Translations under genes and position numbers: made by a program
Notes under the pieces: generated by a model
What the model was told of the DNA's origin: nothing
The model's database searches: none
What the model saw: only the letters and a program-made list of their open reading frames with translations
Origin: Thiomonas sp.
GTDB taxonomy: Bacteria; Pseudomonadota; Gammaproteobacteria; Burkholderiales; Burkholderiaceae_C
NCBI GenBank assembly: GCA_027451915.1
Contig: DAIDHU010000210.1
Span: 1 to 7,364, forward strand
Direction of reading: 5' to 3'
Length of the DNA: 7,364 nt
Shown: positions 1 to 6,081 of the stretch, piece by piece
How positions within the stretch are numbered: the stretch's first letter is position 1
How the letters are laid out: every line of letters begins with the position of its first letter

Positions 1-733
1 CATTCTCAAGACCGCGCGCATGGGCTATGACGGCAAGGGCCAGGTCAGCGTGCACGAGGGCTCCGGGCTGGAGGCCGCCTGGTGTTCGCTGGGCGGCGTG
101 GCCTGCGTGCTGGAGCGCCGGCTGGATCTGGATTACGAAATCTCGGTGGTGCTGGCGCGCGGCGCCGACGGGCGCATGGTGCATTTCGAGCCCCAACGCA
201 ATGTGCACCGGGACGGCATCCTGTTCAGCAGCACCTCGGCGCCAGGCGTGATTCCCGCGGGCGTGGCCGAGGACGCCGTGCGGGCCGCCCGCGGCGTGGC
301 CGAGGGTCTGGACTATGTCGGCGTGCTGTGCGTGGAATTCTTCGTCACCCGCGACGGCCGGCTGGTGGCCAACGAGATGGCGCCGCGCCCCCACAACTCC
401 GGGCACCACACCCTCGATTCCTGCGACGTCTCGCAGTTCGAGCTGCAATGGCGCTGCCTGGTCGGCGCGCCGCTGCCGCAGCCGCGTCGCCACAGCGCCG
501 TGCTGATGCTCAACCTGCTGGGCGATCTGTGGTTCGACGCGCAGGGACGCCAGCGCGAGCCCGACTGGGCGGGCGTGCTGGCGCTGCCCGGCGCGCATCT
601 GCACCTGTATGGCAAGCACGAGCCGCGGGCCGGGCGCAAGATGGGGCACCTGAGTTTCACCGGCGCTTCGCTGTCCGGGGTCGAGGCGGCCGCGCGCGCG
701 GCCTGCGCGCTGCTCGGGCTGGCGCCGTTCTGA
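1..733 (+). CDS. purK: 5-(carboxyamino)imidazole ribonucleotide synthase, 3' part (N-terminus outside window)
   Basis: PurK uses ATP and bicarbonate to carboxylate aminoimidazole ribonucleotide, making N5-CAIR in cytosolic purine synthesis. The reading frame is open from the first bases (codons start at base 2, reading ILKTARMGYDGKGQ, the PurK ATP-grasp loop) to TGA at 731-733. About 243 residues are present; the family is usually 360-400 long, so roughly the first 130-150 residues, with the N-terminal substrate-binding domain, lie upstream. Visible ATP-grasp landmarks are VLERRLDLDYEISVVLAR (adenine-binding strand with Glu), VEFFVTRDGRLVANEMAPRP followed by HNSGHHT (Mg-binding Glu and Asn and the PurK signature), and LYGKHEPRAGRKMGHLS near the C-terminus. 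The internal ATG at 20 is not the start, because conserved sequence continues upstream of it. purE often lies upstream of purK, but that is outside the window. The next gene begins 23 bases on in the same direction. Confidence 0.96.
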   Translation, partial: ILKTARMGYDGKGQVSVHEGSGLEAAWCSLGGVACVLERRLDLDYEISVVLARGADGRMVHFEPQRNVHRDGILFSSTSAPGVIPAGVAEDAVRAARGVAEGLDYVGVLCVEFFVTRDGRLVANEMAPRPHNSGHHTLDSCDVSQFELQWRCLVGAPLPQPRRHSAVLMLNLLGDLWFDAQGRQREPDWAGVLALPGAHLHLYGKHEPRAGRKMGHLSFTGASLSGVEAAARAACALLGLAPF

Positions 734-756
734 GCCGGCATGCGCGGGGCTGCCCC

Positions 757-1779
757 ATGATCCACCACGCCGTCGTCCCCGCGGGCCCGCGGGAAATCCT
801 CGAGGCGGTGCGCCTGCTCGAGGCCGGCAGCCTGGTCGGGCTGCCCACCGAGACCGTGTACGGCCTGGCCGCCGATGCCGGCAACGATGCGGCGGTGCGC
901 GCGATCTATGCCGCCAAGGGGCGACCGGCCGATCACCCGGTGATCGTGCACCTGCACCGGCGCGCCGACCCCCTGCGCTGGGCGGCCGCCCTGCCGCCCG
1001 AGGCGCGCGCGCTGATCGAAGCCTTCTGGCCCGGGCCGCTGACCCTGGTGCTGCCGCGTCGCCCCGGCGTCGCCGCGACTTGCGCCGCGGGCCAGGACAC
1101 CATCGCGCTGCGCTGCCCGGACCACGCGGTGGCGCAGGCGGTGCTGGAGCGTCTGCATGGGGGGCAGGGCGGACTGGCGGCGCCCTCGGCCAACCGTTTC
1201 GGACGCATCAGCCCGACGCGCGCCGAGCATGTGCGCGCCGAACTCGGCGAGGCGGTGGCCCTGGTGCTCGACGGGGGCGAATGCGCCATCGGCATCGAAA
1301 GCACCATTGTCGATTGCAGCTCGGACAGCCCTCGCATCCTGCGCCCCGGCGGGCTGTCGGCGGGGGATCTGGCGCGGGTCCTGGGCATCGACCCGCAGCG
1401 CCTGCAGCCTCCGGAACACGCCGCCGCGGCGCCCAGGGTGCCCGGCGCGCTGGCCGCGCACTACGCGCCGCGCACGGCGCTGCGCCTGCGCGACGCGTCC
1501 GAGATCGACGCCCAGTGGCCGGCGCAGGCGGCCCATGTGGGGGTGCTGGCACCGCGTGGCGCGCCGACCGGCGCACCGCCCGCGGCGAGCGCACACTGGC
1601 TGGCCCTGCCGGACACCCCGCAAGGCTATGCGCGGGGCCTGTACGCGGCGCTGCGCGGGCTCGACGCCCTGGGCCTGCGCGAGATCTGGGTGCAGCAACT
1701 GCCGCCGCAGCGCGCCTGGGACGCCGTGCGCGACCGCCTGCGTCGCGCCGCCCATGGCGCCGGCCCGGGCATGGCCTGA
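757..1779 (+). CDS. sua5: L-threonylcarbamoyladenylate synthase, two-domain Sua5 type
   Basis: The enzyme makes threonylcarbamoyl-AMP from threonine, bicarbonate and ATP, the first step of the t6A37 modification of ANN-decoding tRNAs; TsaD with TsaB and TsaE transfers the group. The product is 340 residues, the length of the long Sua5 form rather than the about 190-residue TsaC form. The YrdC domain (about 8-205) shows LVGLPTETVYGLAADA (26-41), KGRP (54-57), FWPGPLTLVLPR (90-101), PSAN (143-146), GIESTIVD (179-186) and RILRPGG (193-199). K54, R56, S144 and N146 match the family KxR...SxN motif. PGALAAHYAP (229-238) is the linker that closes the active site, and a Sua5 C-terminal domain follows. 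The ATG at 757 is chosen because the YrdC domain starts at once after it; the ATG at 740 is out of frame and soon stops. The ribosome binding site is weak, so translation may depend on purK upstream. The symbol tsaC is also used for this family. Confidence 0.95.
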   Translation: MIHHAVVPAGPREILEAVRLLEAGSLVGLPTETVYGLAADAGNDAAVRAIYAAKGRPADHPVIVHLHRRADPLRWAAALPPEARALIEAFWPGPLTLVLPRRPGVAATCAAGQDTIALRCPDHAVAQAVLERLHGGQGGLAAPSANRFGRISPTRAEHVRAELGEAVALVLDGGECAIGIESTIVDCSSDSPRILRPGGLSAGDLARVLGIDPQRLQPPEHAAAAPRVPGALAAHYAPRTALRLRDASEIDAQWPAQAAHVGVLAPRGAPTGAPPAASAHWLALPDTPQGYARGLYAALRGLDALGLREIWVQQLPPQRAWDAVRDRLRRAAHGAGPGMA

Positions 1780-1839
1780 GCGCCGCGCCTGGGCTACAGT
1801 GACCGCGCCCGAGTCGCAAACGCTACGGGCATGCTCTTC

Positions 1840-1876
1840 TTCAGGGCTGTATTTCCATACAGTCCTATGGTACAGT
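1840..1876 (+). promoter_or_regulatory. Probable recA promoter overlapping the LexA box
   Basis: In E. coli recA the LexA box fills the spacer between -35 and -10. Here the 16-base box is preceded by TTCAGG (1840-1845) and followed by AT-rich TCCTATGGTACAGT (1863-1876), with TATGGT (1866-1871) or TACAGT (1871-1876) as possible -10 elements. No hexamer pair has both a good match and 17-base spacing, so the exact elements are uncertain. The start site would fall at about 1875-1885, giving a leader of about 30 bases. Confidence 0.4.
1847..1862 (+). promoter_or_regulatory. LexA (SOS) operator of recA
   Basis: CTGTATTTCCATACAG is an exact fit to the proteobacterial LexA box CTGT-N8-ACAG, with perfect 6-base half-sites (CTGTAT/ATACAG) around a TTCC centre. 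It ends 48 bases before the recA start codon. It implies repression by LexA and induction by DNA damage of recA and of the overlapping recX. The match is direct sequence evidence; the regulation is inferred from the known SOS system. Confidence 0.93.
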
Positions 1877-1910
1877 GCCCCGCACCAACAAGACGCGGGC
1901 AGGGACGACG

Positions 1911-2978
1911 ATGGCAATCGAACAAGGCAAGACCATGGTGAACGCGGAAAAGGCCAAGGCGCTGGCTGCGGCACTGGCGCAAATCGAAAAGCAGTTCGGC
2001 AAGGGCTCGATCATGCGCCTGGGCGAAGGCGAGGTGGCCGAGGACCTGCAGGTCGTGTCCACCGGCTCGCTGGGCCTGGATATCGCACTCGGCGTGGGCG
2101 GCGTGCCCCGCGGGCGCGTGGTGGAGATCTACGGCCCCGAATCCTCCGGCAAGACCACGCTGACCCTTCAGGTCATCGCGCAGATGCAAAAACTGGGCGG
2201 GGTATGCGCCTTCATCGATGCCGAGCACGCGCTGGATTCGCAATACGCTCAAAAGCTCGGCGTGGACCTGCAGGATCTGCTGATCTCCCAGCCCGACACC
2301 GGGGAGCAGGCGCTGGAAATCGCCGACGCTCTCGTGCGTTCGGGCTCGGTGGACCTGATCGTCATCGACTCCGTGGCCGCGCTGACCCCCAAGGCCGAGA
2401 TCGAGGGCGAGATGGGCGACTCCCTGCCGGGCCTGCAGGCGCGCCTGATGAGTCAGGCACTGCGCAAGCTCACCGGCACCATCAAGCGCACCAACTGCCT
2501 GGTCATTTTCATCAACCAGATCCGGATGAAGATCGGCGTCATGTTCGGCAACCCGGAAACCACCACCGGGGGCAATGCGCTGAAGTTCTACGCCTCCGTG
2601 CGCCTGGACATCCGGCGCATCGGCTCGATCAAGAAGGGCGAGGAGGTCATCGGCTCCGAGACCAAGGTGAAGGTGGTGAAGAACAAGGTGGCGCCCCCCT
2701 TCAAGCAGGCCGAGTTCGACATCCTGTACGGGGAGGGCATTTCGCGCGAGGGCGAGATCATCGACCTCGGCGTGGCCGCGAAAATCGTCGACAAATCCGG
2801 TGCCTGGTACGCCTACAAGGGCGAGAAGATCGGCCAGGGCAAGGACAACGCCCGTGAGTTCCTGCGCGAGAACCGCGAACTGGCGCTGGAGATCGAGAAC
2901 GCCGTGCGGGCCGAGCTGGGCGTGCGCGCCATGCCCACCGACGGCGTCGCCGCGAAGGCGGAGGCCACCGAGGAGTGA
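1911..2978 (+). CDS. recA: Recombinase RecA
   Basis: RecA forms ATP-dependent filaments on single-stranded DNA, carries out strand exchange and triggers LexA self-cleavage. The product is 355 residues (E. coli RecA 353). Landmarks are the N-terminal helix AEKAKALAAALAQIEKQFGK (12-31), Walker A GPESSGKT (75-82), Walker B VDLIVIDSVAAL (about 149-160), the DNA-binding L2 loop GVMFGNPETTTGGNALKFY, and an acidic C-terminus ending ATEE. The ATG at 1911 is chosen because AGGGA lies at 1901-1905 and the length then fits the family; a GTG at 1875 falls inside the promoter region, and an in-frame ATG at 1935 would trim only eight residues and remains possible. A LexA box upstream predicts SOS induction. 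The stop codon overlaps the recX start. No key residue is missing. Confidence 0.98.
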   Translation: MAIEQGKTMVNAEKAKALAAALAQIEKQFGKGSIMRLGEGEVAEDLQVVSTGSLGLDIALGVGGVPRGRVVEIYGPESSGKTTLTLQVIAQMQKLGGVCAFIDAEHALDSQYAQKLGVDLQDLLISQPDTGEQALEIADALVRSGSVDLIVIDSVAALTPKAEIEGEMGDSLPGLQARLMSQALRKLTGTIKRTNCLVIFINQIRMKIGVMFGNPETTTGGNALKFYASVRLDIRRIGSIKKGEEVIGSETKVKVVKNKVAPPFKQAEFDILYGEGISREGEIIDLGVAAKIVDKSGAWYAYKGEKIGQGKDNAREFLRENRELALEIENAVRAELGVRAMPTDGVAAKAEATEE

Positions 2979-3505
2979 CGGACCCGGACGCTCGCCGTCC
3001 GCCCACCCGCGGGGAATTGCGCGCGAGCGCGCTGCGCATGCTGGCGCTGCGTGAACATGGGCGCGCCGAACTCGAGCGCAAGCTCTCCCGGCCTCGCGGC
3101 GCGCGCGACGCGCCGCCGAGCGCGCTGCTGAGCCAGGTGCTCGACGAGCTGCAGGCGCAGGGCCTGCTCGACGAGGCGCGCTTTGCCCAGGCCCTGGCGC
3201 GGCGCGTGGCGCGCCGCCATGGCAGCCTGCGGGTGCTGGGCGAGCTGCGCCGGCAAGGGCTGGACGAGGCCCTGGTCGAGCGCGCCGCCGGCGAGGCCCT
3301 GGGCGAACTCGAGCCGGAGGCCGAGCGCGCGCTGCGCCTGCTGCTGCGCCACCACCCCCTGCCGCCGGCCGACGCGGCGCAACGAGCGCGCCAGATGCGT
3401 TTCCTGCAGGCACGCGGCTTCGGCAGCGACGCGATCCGGGCTGCGTTGCGCAATCGCGGCGCCAAGGTCTCGGATTCGGAGCCGCCCGACGATCCGGGTG
3501 ATTGA
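2975..3505 (+). CDS. recX: Regulatory protein RecX
   Basis: RecX binds RecA filaments and limits their growth and ATPase and co-protease activity. The product is 176 residues, is rich in Arg, Leu and Glu, and is predicted to be all-helical, as expected of the three-helix RecX repeats. ALRMLALREHGRAELERKL (about 19-37) is the first repeat, LLDEARFAQALARRVARRHG (about 64-83) the central signature, and ARQMRFLQARGFGSDAIRAAL (about 137-157) the last repeat. The GTG at 2975 shares the bases GTGA with the recA stop; it keeps the whole first helix, which the ATG at 3038 would cut. GGAG at 2960-2963 is a possible ribosome binding site inside recA. The overlap implies translational coupling, so RecX is made along with the RecA it restrains. 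RecX sequences diverge fast, so the assignment rests on the motif pattern plus position. Confidence 0.93.
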   Translation: MTDPDARRPPTRGELRASALRMLALREHGRAELERKLSRPRGARDAPPSALLSQVLDELQAQGLLDEARFAQALARRVARRHGSLRVLGELRRQGLDEALVERAAGEALGELEPEAERALRLLLRHHPLPPADAAQRARQMRFLQARGFGSDAIRAALRNRGAKVSDSEPPDDPGD

Positions 3506-3543
3506 GGGCCGCGCACCGCGCCGAGCGCCCATTGCGGGCTGCT

Positions 3544-3575
3544 AGACTTGCCTTTTGCGCTGCATCAATTTCCCG
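3544..3575 (+). promoter_or_regulatory. Possible sucCD promoter region (AT-richer island)
   Basis: Within the very GC-rich gap after recX this is the only stretch with clear A/T content: TTGCCT (3548-3553) resembles a -35 element, and CATCAATTTCCC follows at 3563-3574. I do not find a -10 at standard spacing, so this is a candidate region rather than a defined promoter. If correct, the hairpins at 3586-3655 and 3688-3710 would lie in the 5' untranslated leader of sucC. Confidence 0.22.
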
Positions 3576-3585
3576 TGTCGACCAC

Positions 3586-3655
3586 GTGCTGTTGCGCAGC
3601 CCGCGCCTGCCGCGCGCACCCAGCGAGCGTGCGGCGGGGGGCTGCGCAACGGCAC
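3586..3655 (+). promoter_or_regulatory. Long imperfect hairpin in the recX-sucC gap (sucC leader)
   Basis: Arm GTGCTGTTGCGCAGCCC (3586-3602) pairs with GGGCTGCGCAACGGCAC (3639-3655): 17 base pairs with a single G·U. After a 3-base bulge (GCG, 3603-3605) pairing resumes with CCT/GGG (3606-3608 with 3636-3638) and then GCCGCGCGC/GCGTGCGGC (3609-3617 with 3627-3635), closing on the 9-base loop ACCCAGCGA (3618-3626). In total about 29 pairs span 70 bases. No T-run follows, so it is not a standard intrinsic terminator. It begins 80 bases after recX and ends 85 bases before the sucC ATG. Its role is unknown: it may be a cis-acting leader structure, a repeat of the REP type or a transcript-stabilising stem. 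The pairing is seen directly; the function is open. Confidence 0.6.
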
Positions 3656-3687
3656 CACCGCAGCGGCGCCGCCAGGGCCGCACGGGG

Positions 3688-3710
3688 TCGGGCCACGAGC
3701 CATGGTCCGA
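3688..3710 (+). promoter_or_regulatory. Second leader hairpin before sucC
   Basis: TCGGGCCA (3688-3695) pairs with TGGTCCGA (3703-3710): 8 pairs including one G·U, with the 7-base loop CGAGCCA. It ends 18 bases before the sucC ribosome binding site (GGAG, 3729-3732), close enough to affect access to it. In such GC-rich sequence a stem of this size can arise by chance, so confidence is modest. Confidence 0.3.
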
Positions 3711-3740
3711 GCCAGCGTCTTTCCCATCGGAGAACAGCGA

Positions 3741-4901
3741 ATGAAAATCCACGAGTACCAGGGCAAGCAGATCCTGCGTGAGTTCGGCGTGCCGGTTCCG
3801 CGCGGCATCCCCGCCTTCACGGTCGATGAGGCGGTGCACGCCGCCGAGCAGCTTGGCGGCCCCGTCTGGGTCGTCAAGGCGCAGATCCACGCCGGCGGCC
3901 GTGGCAAGGGTGGGGGCGTCAAGCTGGCGCGCTCGGTGGACGAGGTGCGCCAGATCTCCGGGCAGATGCTGGGCATGCAACTGGTGACCCACCAGACCGG
4001 CCCCGAGGGCCAGACCGTGCGCCGCCTGCTCATCGAGGACGGCGCCGACATCCGCAAGGAGTACTACGCGGGCCTGGTGATCGACCGCGCCGCGCAGAAG
4101 GTCGTGGTGATGGCCTCCAGCGAGGGCGGCATGGACGTCGAGGAAGTCGCCGCGAAGACCCCCGAGAAGATCCACAAGGTGTGGGTCGAGCCCACCCAGG
4201 GCCTGCAGGACGCCGACGCGCTGGCGCTGTGCGAGAAGATCGGGCTGCCCGAGGGCAGCCGCAAGCAGGGCGCGCAGGCCCTGCAAAAGCTTTACCGCGC
4301 GTTCTGGGACAAGGACGCGTCGCTGGCCGAGATCAACCCGCTGGTGCTGCAAGGCGACGGCTCGGTGATCGCGCTGGACGCCAAGTTCAACTTCGACGAC
4401 AACGCGCTGTACCGCCACGAGGAACTGCTGGCCATGCGCGACCTCGACGAGGAGGATCCCGCGGAAATCGAGGCCTCCAAGTACGGCCTGTCCTACATCC
4501 AGCTCGACGGCAACATCGCCTGCCTGGTCAACGGCGCCGGCCTGGCGATGGCCACGATGGACACCATCAAGCTGTTCGGCGGCGAGCCGGCGAACTTCCT
4601 GGACGTCGGTGGCGGCGCCACCGCGGAGAAGGTCACCGCGGCGTTCAAGATCATGCTGAACAACCCGCAAGTGAAGGCGATTCTGGTCAACATCTTCGGC
4701 GGCATCATGCGTTGCGACGTGATCGCCGAGGGCCTGATCGCCGCCAGTCGCGCGGTGGCGCTGAAGGTTCCGCTGGTGGTGCGCATGAAGGGCACCAACG
4801 AGGACGTGGGCAAGCGCATGCTGGCCGATTCGGGGCTGCCCATCCTCAGCGCCGAGACGCTGGCCGAGGCCGCGCAGAAGGTCGTCTCCGCCGCCGCCTG
4901 A
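3741..4901 (+). CDS. sucC: Succinyl-CoA synthetase (ADP-forming), beta subunit
   Basis: SucC binds the nucleotide and succinate in the TCA-cycle enzyme that converts succinyl-CoA and ADP (or GDP) with phosphate to succinate, CoA and ATP (or GTP). The product is 386 residues (E. coli 388). The ATP-grasp domain (about 1-230) starts with the canonical MKIHEYQGKQILREFGVPVP and includes VVKAQIHAGGRGKGGGVKL and EINPLVL. The C-terminal ligase domain has LVNGAGLAMATMDTIKLFGG, NFLDVGGGA and NIFGGIMRCDVIAEG. The ATG at 3741 follows GGAG (3729-3732) by 8 bases. The frame stays open upstream to 3555, but that Ala/Arg/Pro-rich stretch is the structured leader and has no family counterpart. sucD follows 21 bases later. 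Unlike in many gammaproteobacteria, sucAB is not adjacent here; recX is. Confidence 0.98.
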   Translation: MKIHEYQGKQILREFGVPVPRGIPAFTVDEAVHAAEQLGGPVWVVKAQIHAGGRGKGGGVKLARSVDEVRQISGQMLGMQLVTHQTGPEGQTVRRLLIEDGADIRKEYYAGLVIDRAAQKVVVMASSEGGMDVEEVAAKTPEKIHKVWVEPTQGLQDADALALCEKIGLPEGSRKQGAQALQKLYRAFWDKDASLAEINPLVLQGDGSVIALDAKFNFDDNALYRHEELLAMRDLDEEDPAEIEASKYGLSYIQLDGNIACLVNGAGLAMATMDTIKLFGGEPANFLDVGGGATAEKVTAAFKIMLNNPQVKAILVNIFGGIMRCDVIAEGLIAASRAVALKVPLVVRMKGTNEDVGKRMLADSGLPILSAETLAEAAQKVVSAAA

Positions 4902-4922
4902 ACCCTTGCCGAGGAACATCCC

Positions 4923-5819
4923 ATGTCCATCCTGATTGACAAGAACACCAAGGTCATCACCCAAGGCATCACCGGCAAGACCGGTCAGTTCCACACCCGC
5001 ATGTGCCGGGACTACGCCAACGGCAAGGCCTGTTTCGTCGCCGGCGTGAACCCGAAGAAGGCCGGCGAGGACTTCGAGGGCATCCCCATCCACGCCACGG
5101 TGGCGGACGCGAAGGCGGCCACCGGAGCGACCGTGTCGGTGATCTACGTGCCGCCGGCCGGCGCGGCGGCGGCGATCTGGGAGGCCGTCGAGGCCGACCT
5201 GGACCTGGCCATCTGCATCACCGAGGGCATCCCGGTGCGCGACATGATGGAAGTGCGCGCGCGCATGCGGGCCAAGGAGGCGGCCGGCGGCAAGCGCACC
5301 CTGCTGCTGGGGCCGAACTGCCCCGGGCTGATCACCCCCGACGAGATCAAGATCGGCATCATGCCCGGGCATATCCACCGCAAGGGCCGCATCGGCGTGG
5401 TCTCGCGCTCGGGCACCCTGACCTACGAGGCGGTGGCGCAGATCACCGAACTCGGGCTGGGCCAGAGCAGCGCCGTGGGCATCGGCGGCGACCCGATCAA
5501 CGGACTCAAGCACATCGAGGTGCTCAGGCTGTTCAACGACGATCCCGACACCGACGGCGTGATCATGATCGGCGAGATCGGCGGACCCGACGAGGCCGAG
5601 GCGGCGCGCTGGGCCAAGGAACACATGAAAAAACCCATTGTCGGCTTCATCGCCGGCGTCACCGCGCCCCCCGGCAAGCGCATGGGCCACGCCGGCGCGC
5701 TGATCTCCGGCGGCGCCGACACGGCCGACGCCAAGCTGGAAGTCATGGAGGCCTGCGGGTTCACGGTGACCCGCAATCCCTCGGAAATGGGCCGTCTGAT
5801 GCGCAAGGCACTGGGGTGA
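4923..5819 (+). CDS. sucD: Succinyl-CoA synthetase (ADP-forming), alpha subunit
   Basis: SucD carries the CoA-binding site and the phospho-histidine that relays phosphate between succinyl-CoA and the nucleotide on SucC. The product is 298 residues (E. coli 289). The Rossmann CoA-binding domain (about 1-125) shows VITQGITGKTGQFHT and VIYVPPAGAAAAIWEA; CITEGIPV and LLLGPNCPGLITP follow. The ligase domain has GVVSRSGTLTYEAV, GIGGDPINGL and the active-site segment GHAGALISGG, with the phosphorylated His at position 256. GAGGA at 4911-4915 lies 7 bases before the ATG, a strong ribosome binding site. The 21-base gap to sucC and the terminator at 5959-5993 define a two-gene transcript, suited to equal amounts of the two subunits. 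Confidence 0.98.
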   Translation: MSILIDKNTKVITQGITGKTGQFHTRMCRDYANGKACFVAGVNPKKAGEDFEGIPIHATVADAKAATGATVSVIYVPPAGAAAAIWEAVEADLDLAICITEGIPVRDMMEVRARMRAKEAAGGKRTLLLGPNCPGLITPDEIKIGIMPGHIHRKGRIGVVSRSGTLTYEAVAQITELGLGQSSAVGIGGDPINGLKHIEVLRLFNDDPDTDGVIMIGEIGGPDEAEAARWAKEHMKKPIVGFIAGVTAPPGKRMGHAGALISGGADTADAKLEVMEACGFTVTRNPSEMGRLMRKALG

Positions 5820-5832
5820 TGCAGAAAGGGGA

Positions 5833-5945
5833 GGACCACCCCCCCGCTCGCTGACGCTCGCGGCCCCCCGAGGGGGTCGCAGTCGCCTTGGGGCGGCCCG
5901 GCGGCGACTGCGGGACCACCCCCACGCTCGCTGACGCTCGCGTGG
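5833..5945 (+). repeat. Mosaic palindromic intergenic repeat (REP-like) after sucD
   Basis: Two direct copies of a 30-base unit (5833-5862 and 5913-5942, exactly 80 bases apart, 29/30 identical) share GGACCACC and GCTCGCTGACGCTCGCG. Between them are CCCCC-CGA-GGGGG (5864-5876) and a perfect 9-base stem GCAGTCGCC/GGCGACTGC (5879-5887 with 5903-5911). Each copy can form a hairpin with a 12-base loop: CCGC/GCGG in the first and CCACGC/GCGTGG in the second. From general knowledge, similar C-run/GCTCGC mosaics are scattered between genes in Burkholderiales genomes; whether this one recurs in its own genome cannot be seen here. It starts 13 bases after the sucD stop and would be part of the sucCD 3' untranslated region. 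Confidence 0.75.
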
Positions 5946-5958
5946 TAATCCGGCATCG

Positions 5959-5993
5959 CATGGCGCCGGGCGCAGGCCCGGCGCCATGTTTTT
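5959..5993 (+). terminator. Strong intrinsic terminator of sucCD
   Basis: CATGGCGCCGGGC (5959-5971) pairs perfectly with GCCCGGCGCCATG (5976-5988): 13 base pairs around the 4-base loop GCAG (5972-5975), followed directly by TTTTT (5989-5993). This is a textbook rho-independent terminator and ends the sucC-sucD transcript. The ATG in its right arm (5986) opens a frame into terC but is not a credible start. Confidence 0.92.
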
Positions 5994-6018
5994 GGGCGGT
6001 CGGTGGCGTGCCTGCGGC

Positions 6019-6024
6019 TATGCT
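6019..6024 (+). promoter_or_regulatory. Candidate -10 element for the terC operon
   Basis: Since a strong terminator precedes it, terC needs its own promoter within 5994-6081. TATGCT (6019-6024) is the best -10-like hexamer there (4 of 6 matches to TATAAT). No convincing -35 sits 16-18 bases upstream, so the call is weak. Confidence 0.25.
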
Positions 6025-6069
6025 TGGGATGCGCGCACCGTGGCCATTCCGAAGCCGCGCGGCGACGCC

Positions 6070-6073
6070 GGAG
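6070..6073 (+). promoter_or_regulatory. Ribosome binding site that decides the terC start
   Basis: GGAG within CCGGAGTC, 8 bases before TTG 6082. It is the only good Shine-Dalgarno match between the terminator and the first conserved TerC residues, and it supports the TTG start over the upstream ATG at 5986. Confidence 0.6.
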
Positions 6074-6081
6074 TCTCTATC

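Noticed and set aside
1807..1841. Possible terminator after sua5: GCCCG/CGGGC stem followed by TCTTCTT
   Set aside because: Only five pairs with a 14-base loop and no continuous T-run.
1796..1876. Extra ACAGT motifs (1796-1800, 1872-1876) as further LexA sites
   Set aside because: Neither has a CTGT half-site 8 bases upstream, so only 1847-1862 is a full box.
3524..3556. Weak terminator after recX: AGCGCCC/GGGC(T)GCT stem followed by a T-containing stretch ending TTTT
   Set aside because: The stem is only 7 pairs with a bulge, and the T-run is 10 bases away and interrupted, so it is not convincing.
3555..3740. In-frame N-terminal extension of sucC from 3555
   Set aside because: The stretch is Ala/Arg/Pro-rich, has no family counterpart, covers the hairpins, and MKIHEYQGKQ at 3741 is the canonical SucC start with a good ribosome binding site.
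1794..5987. Long open frames on the minus strand, up to about 1,400 codons across recA-recX-sucC-sucD
   Set aside because: These are shadows caused by high GC and biased third positions. They show no recognisable domains, are low in complexity, and lie opposite well-identified genes.
5994..6081. yybP-ykoY manganese riboswitch ahead of terC
   Set aside because: This riboswitch often controls TerC-type genes, but the 88-base leader is too short and lacks the conserved loop sequences I would expect.
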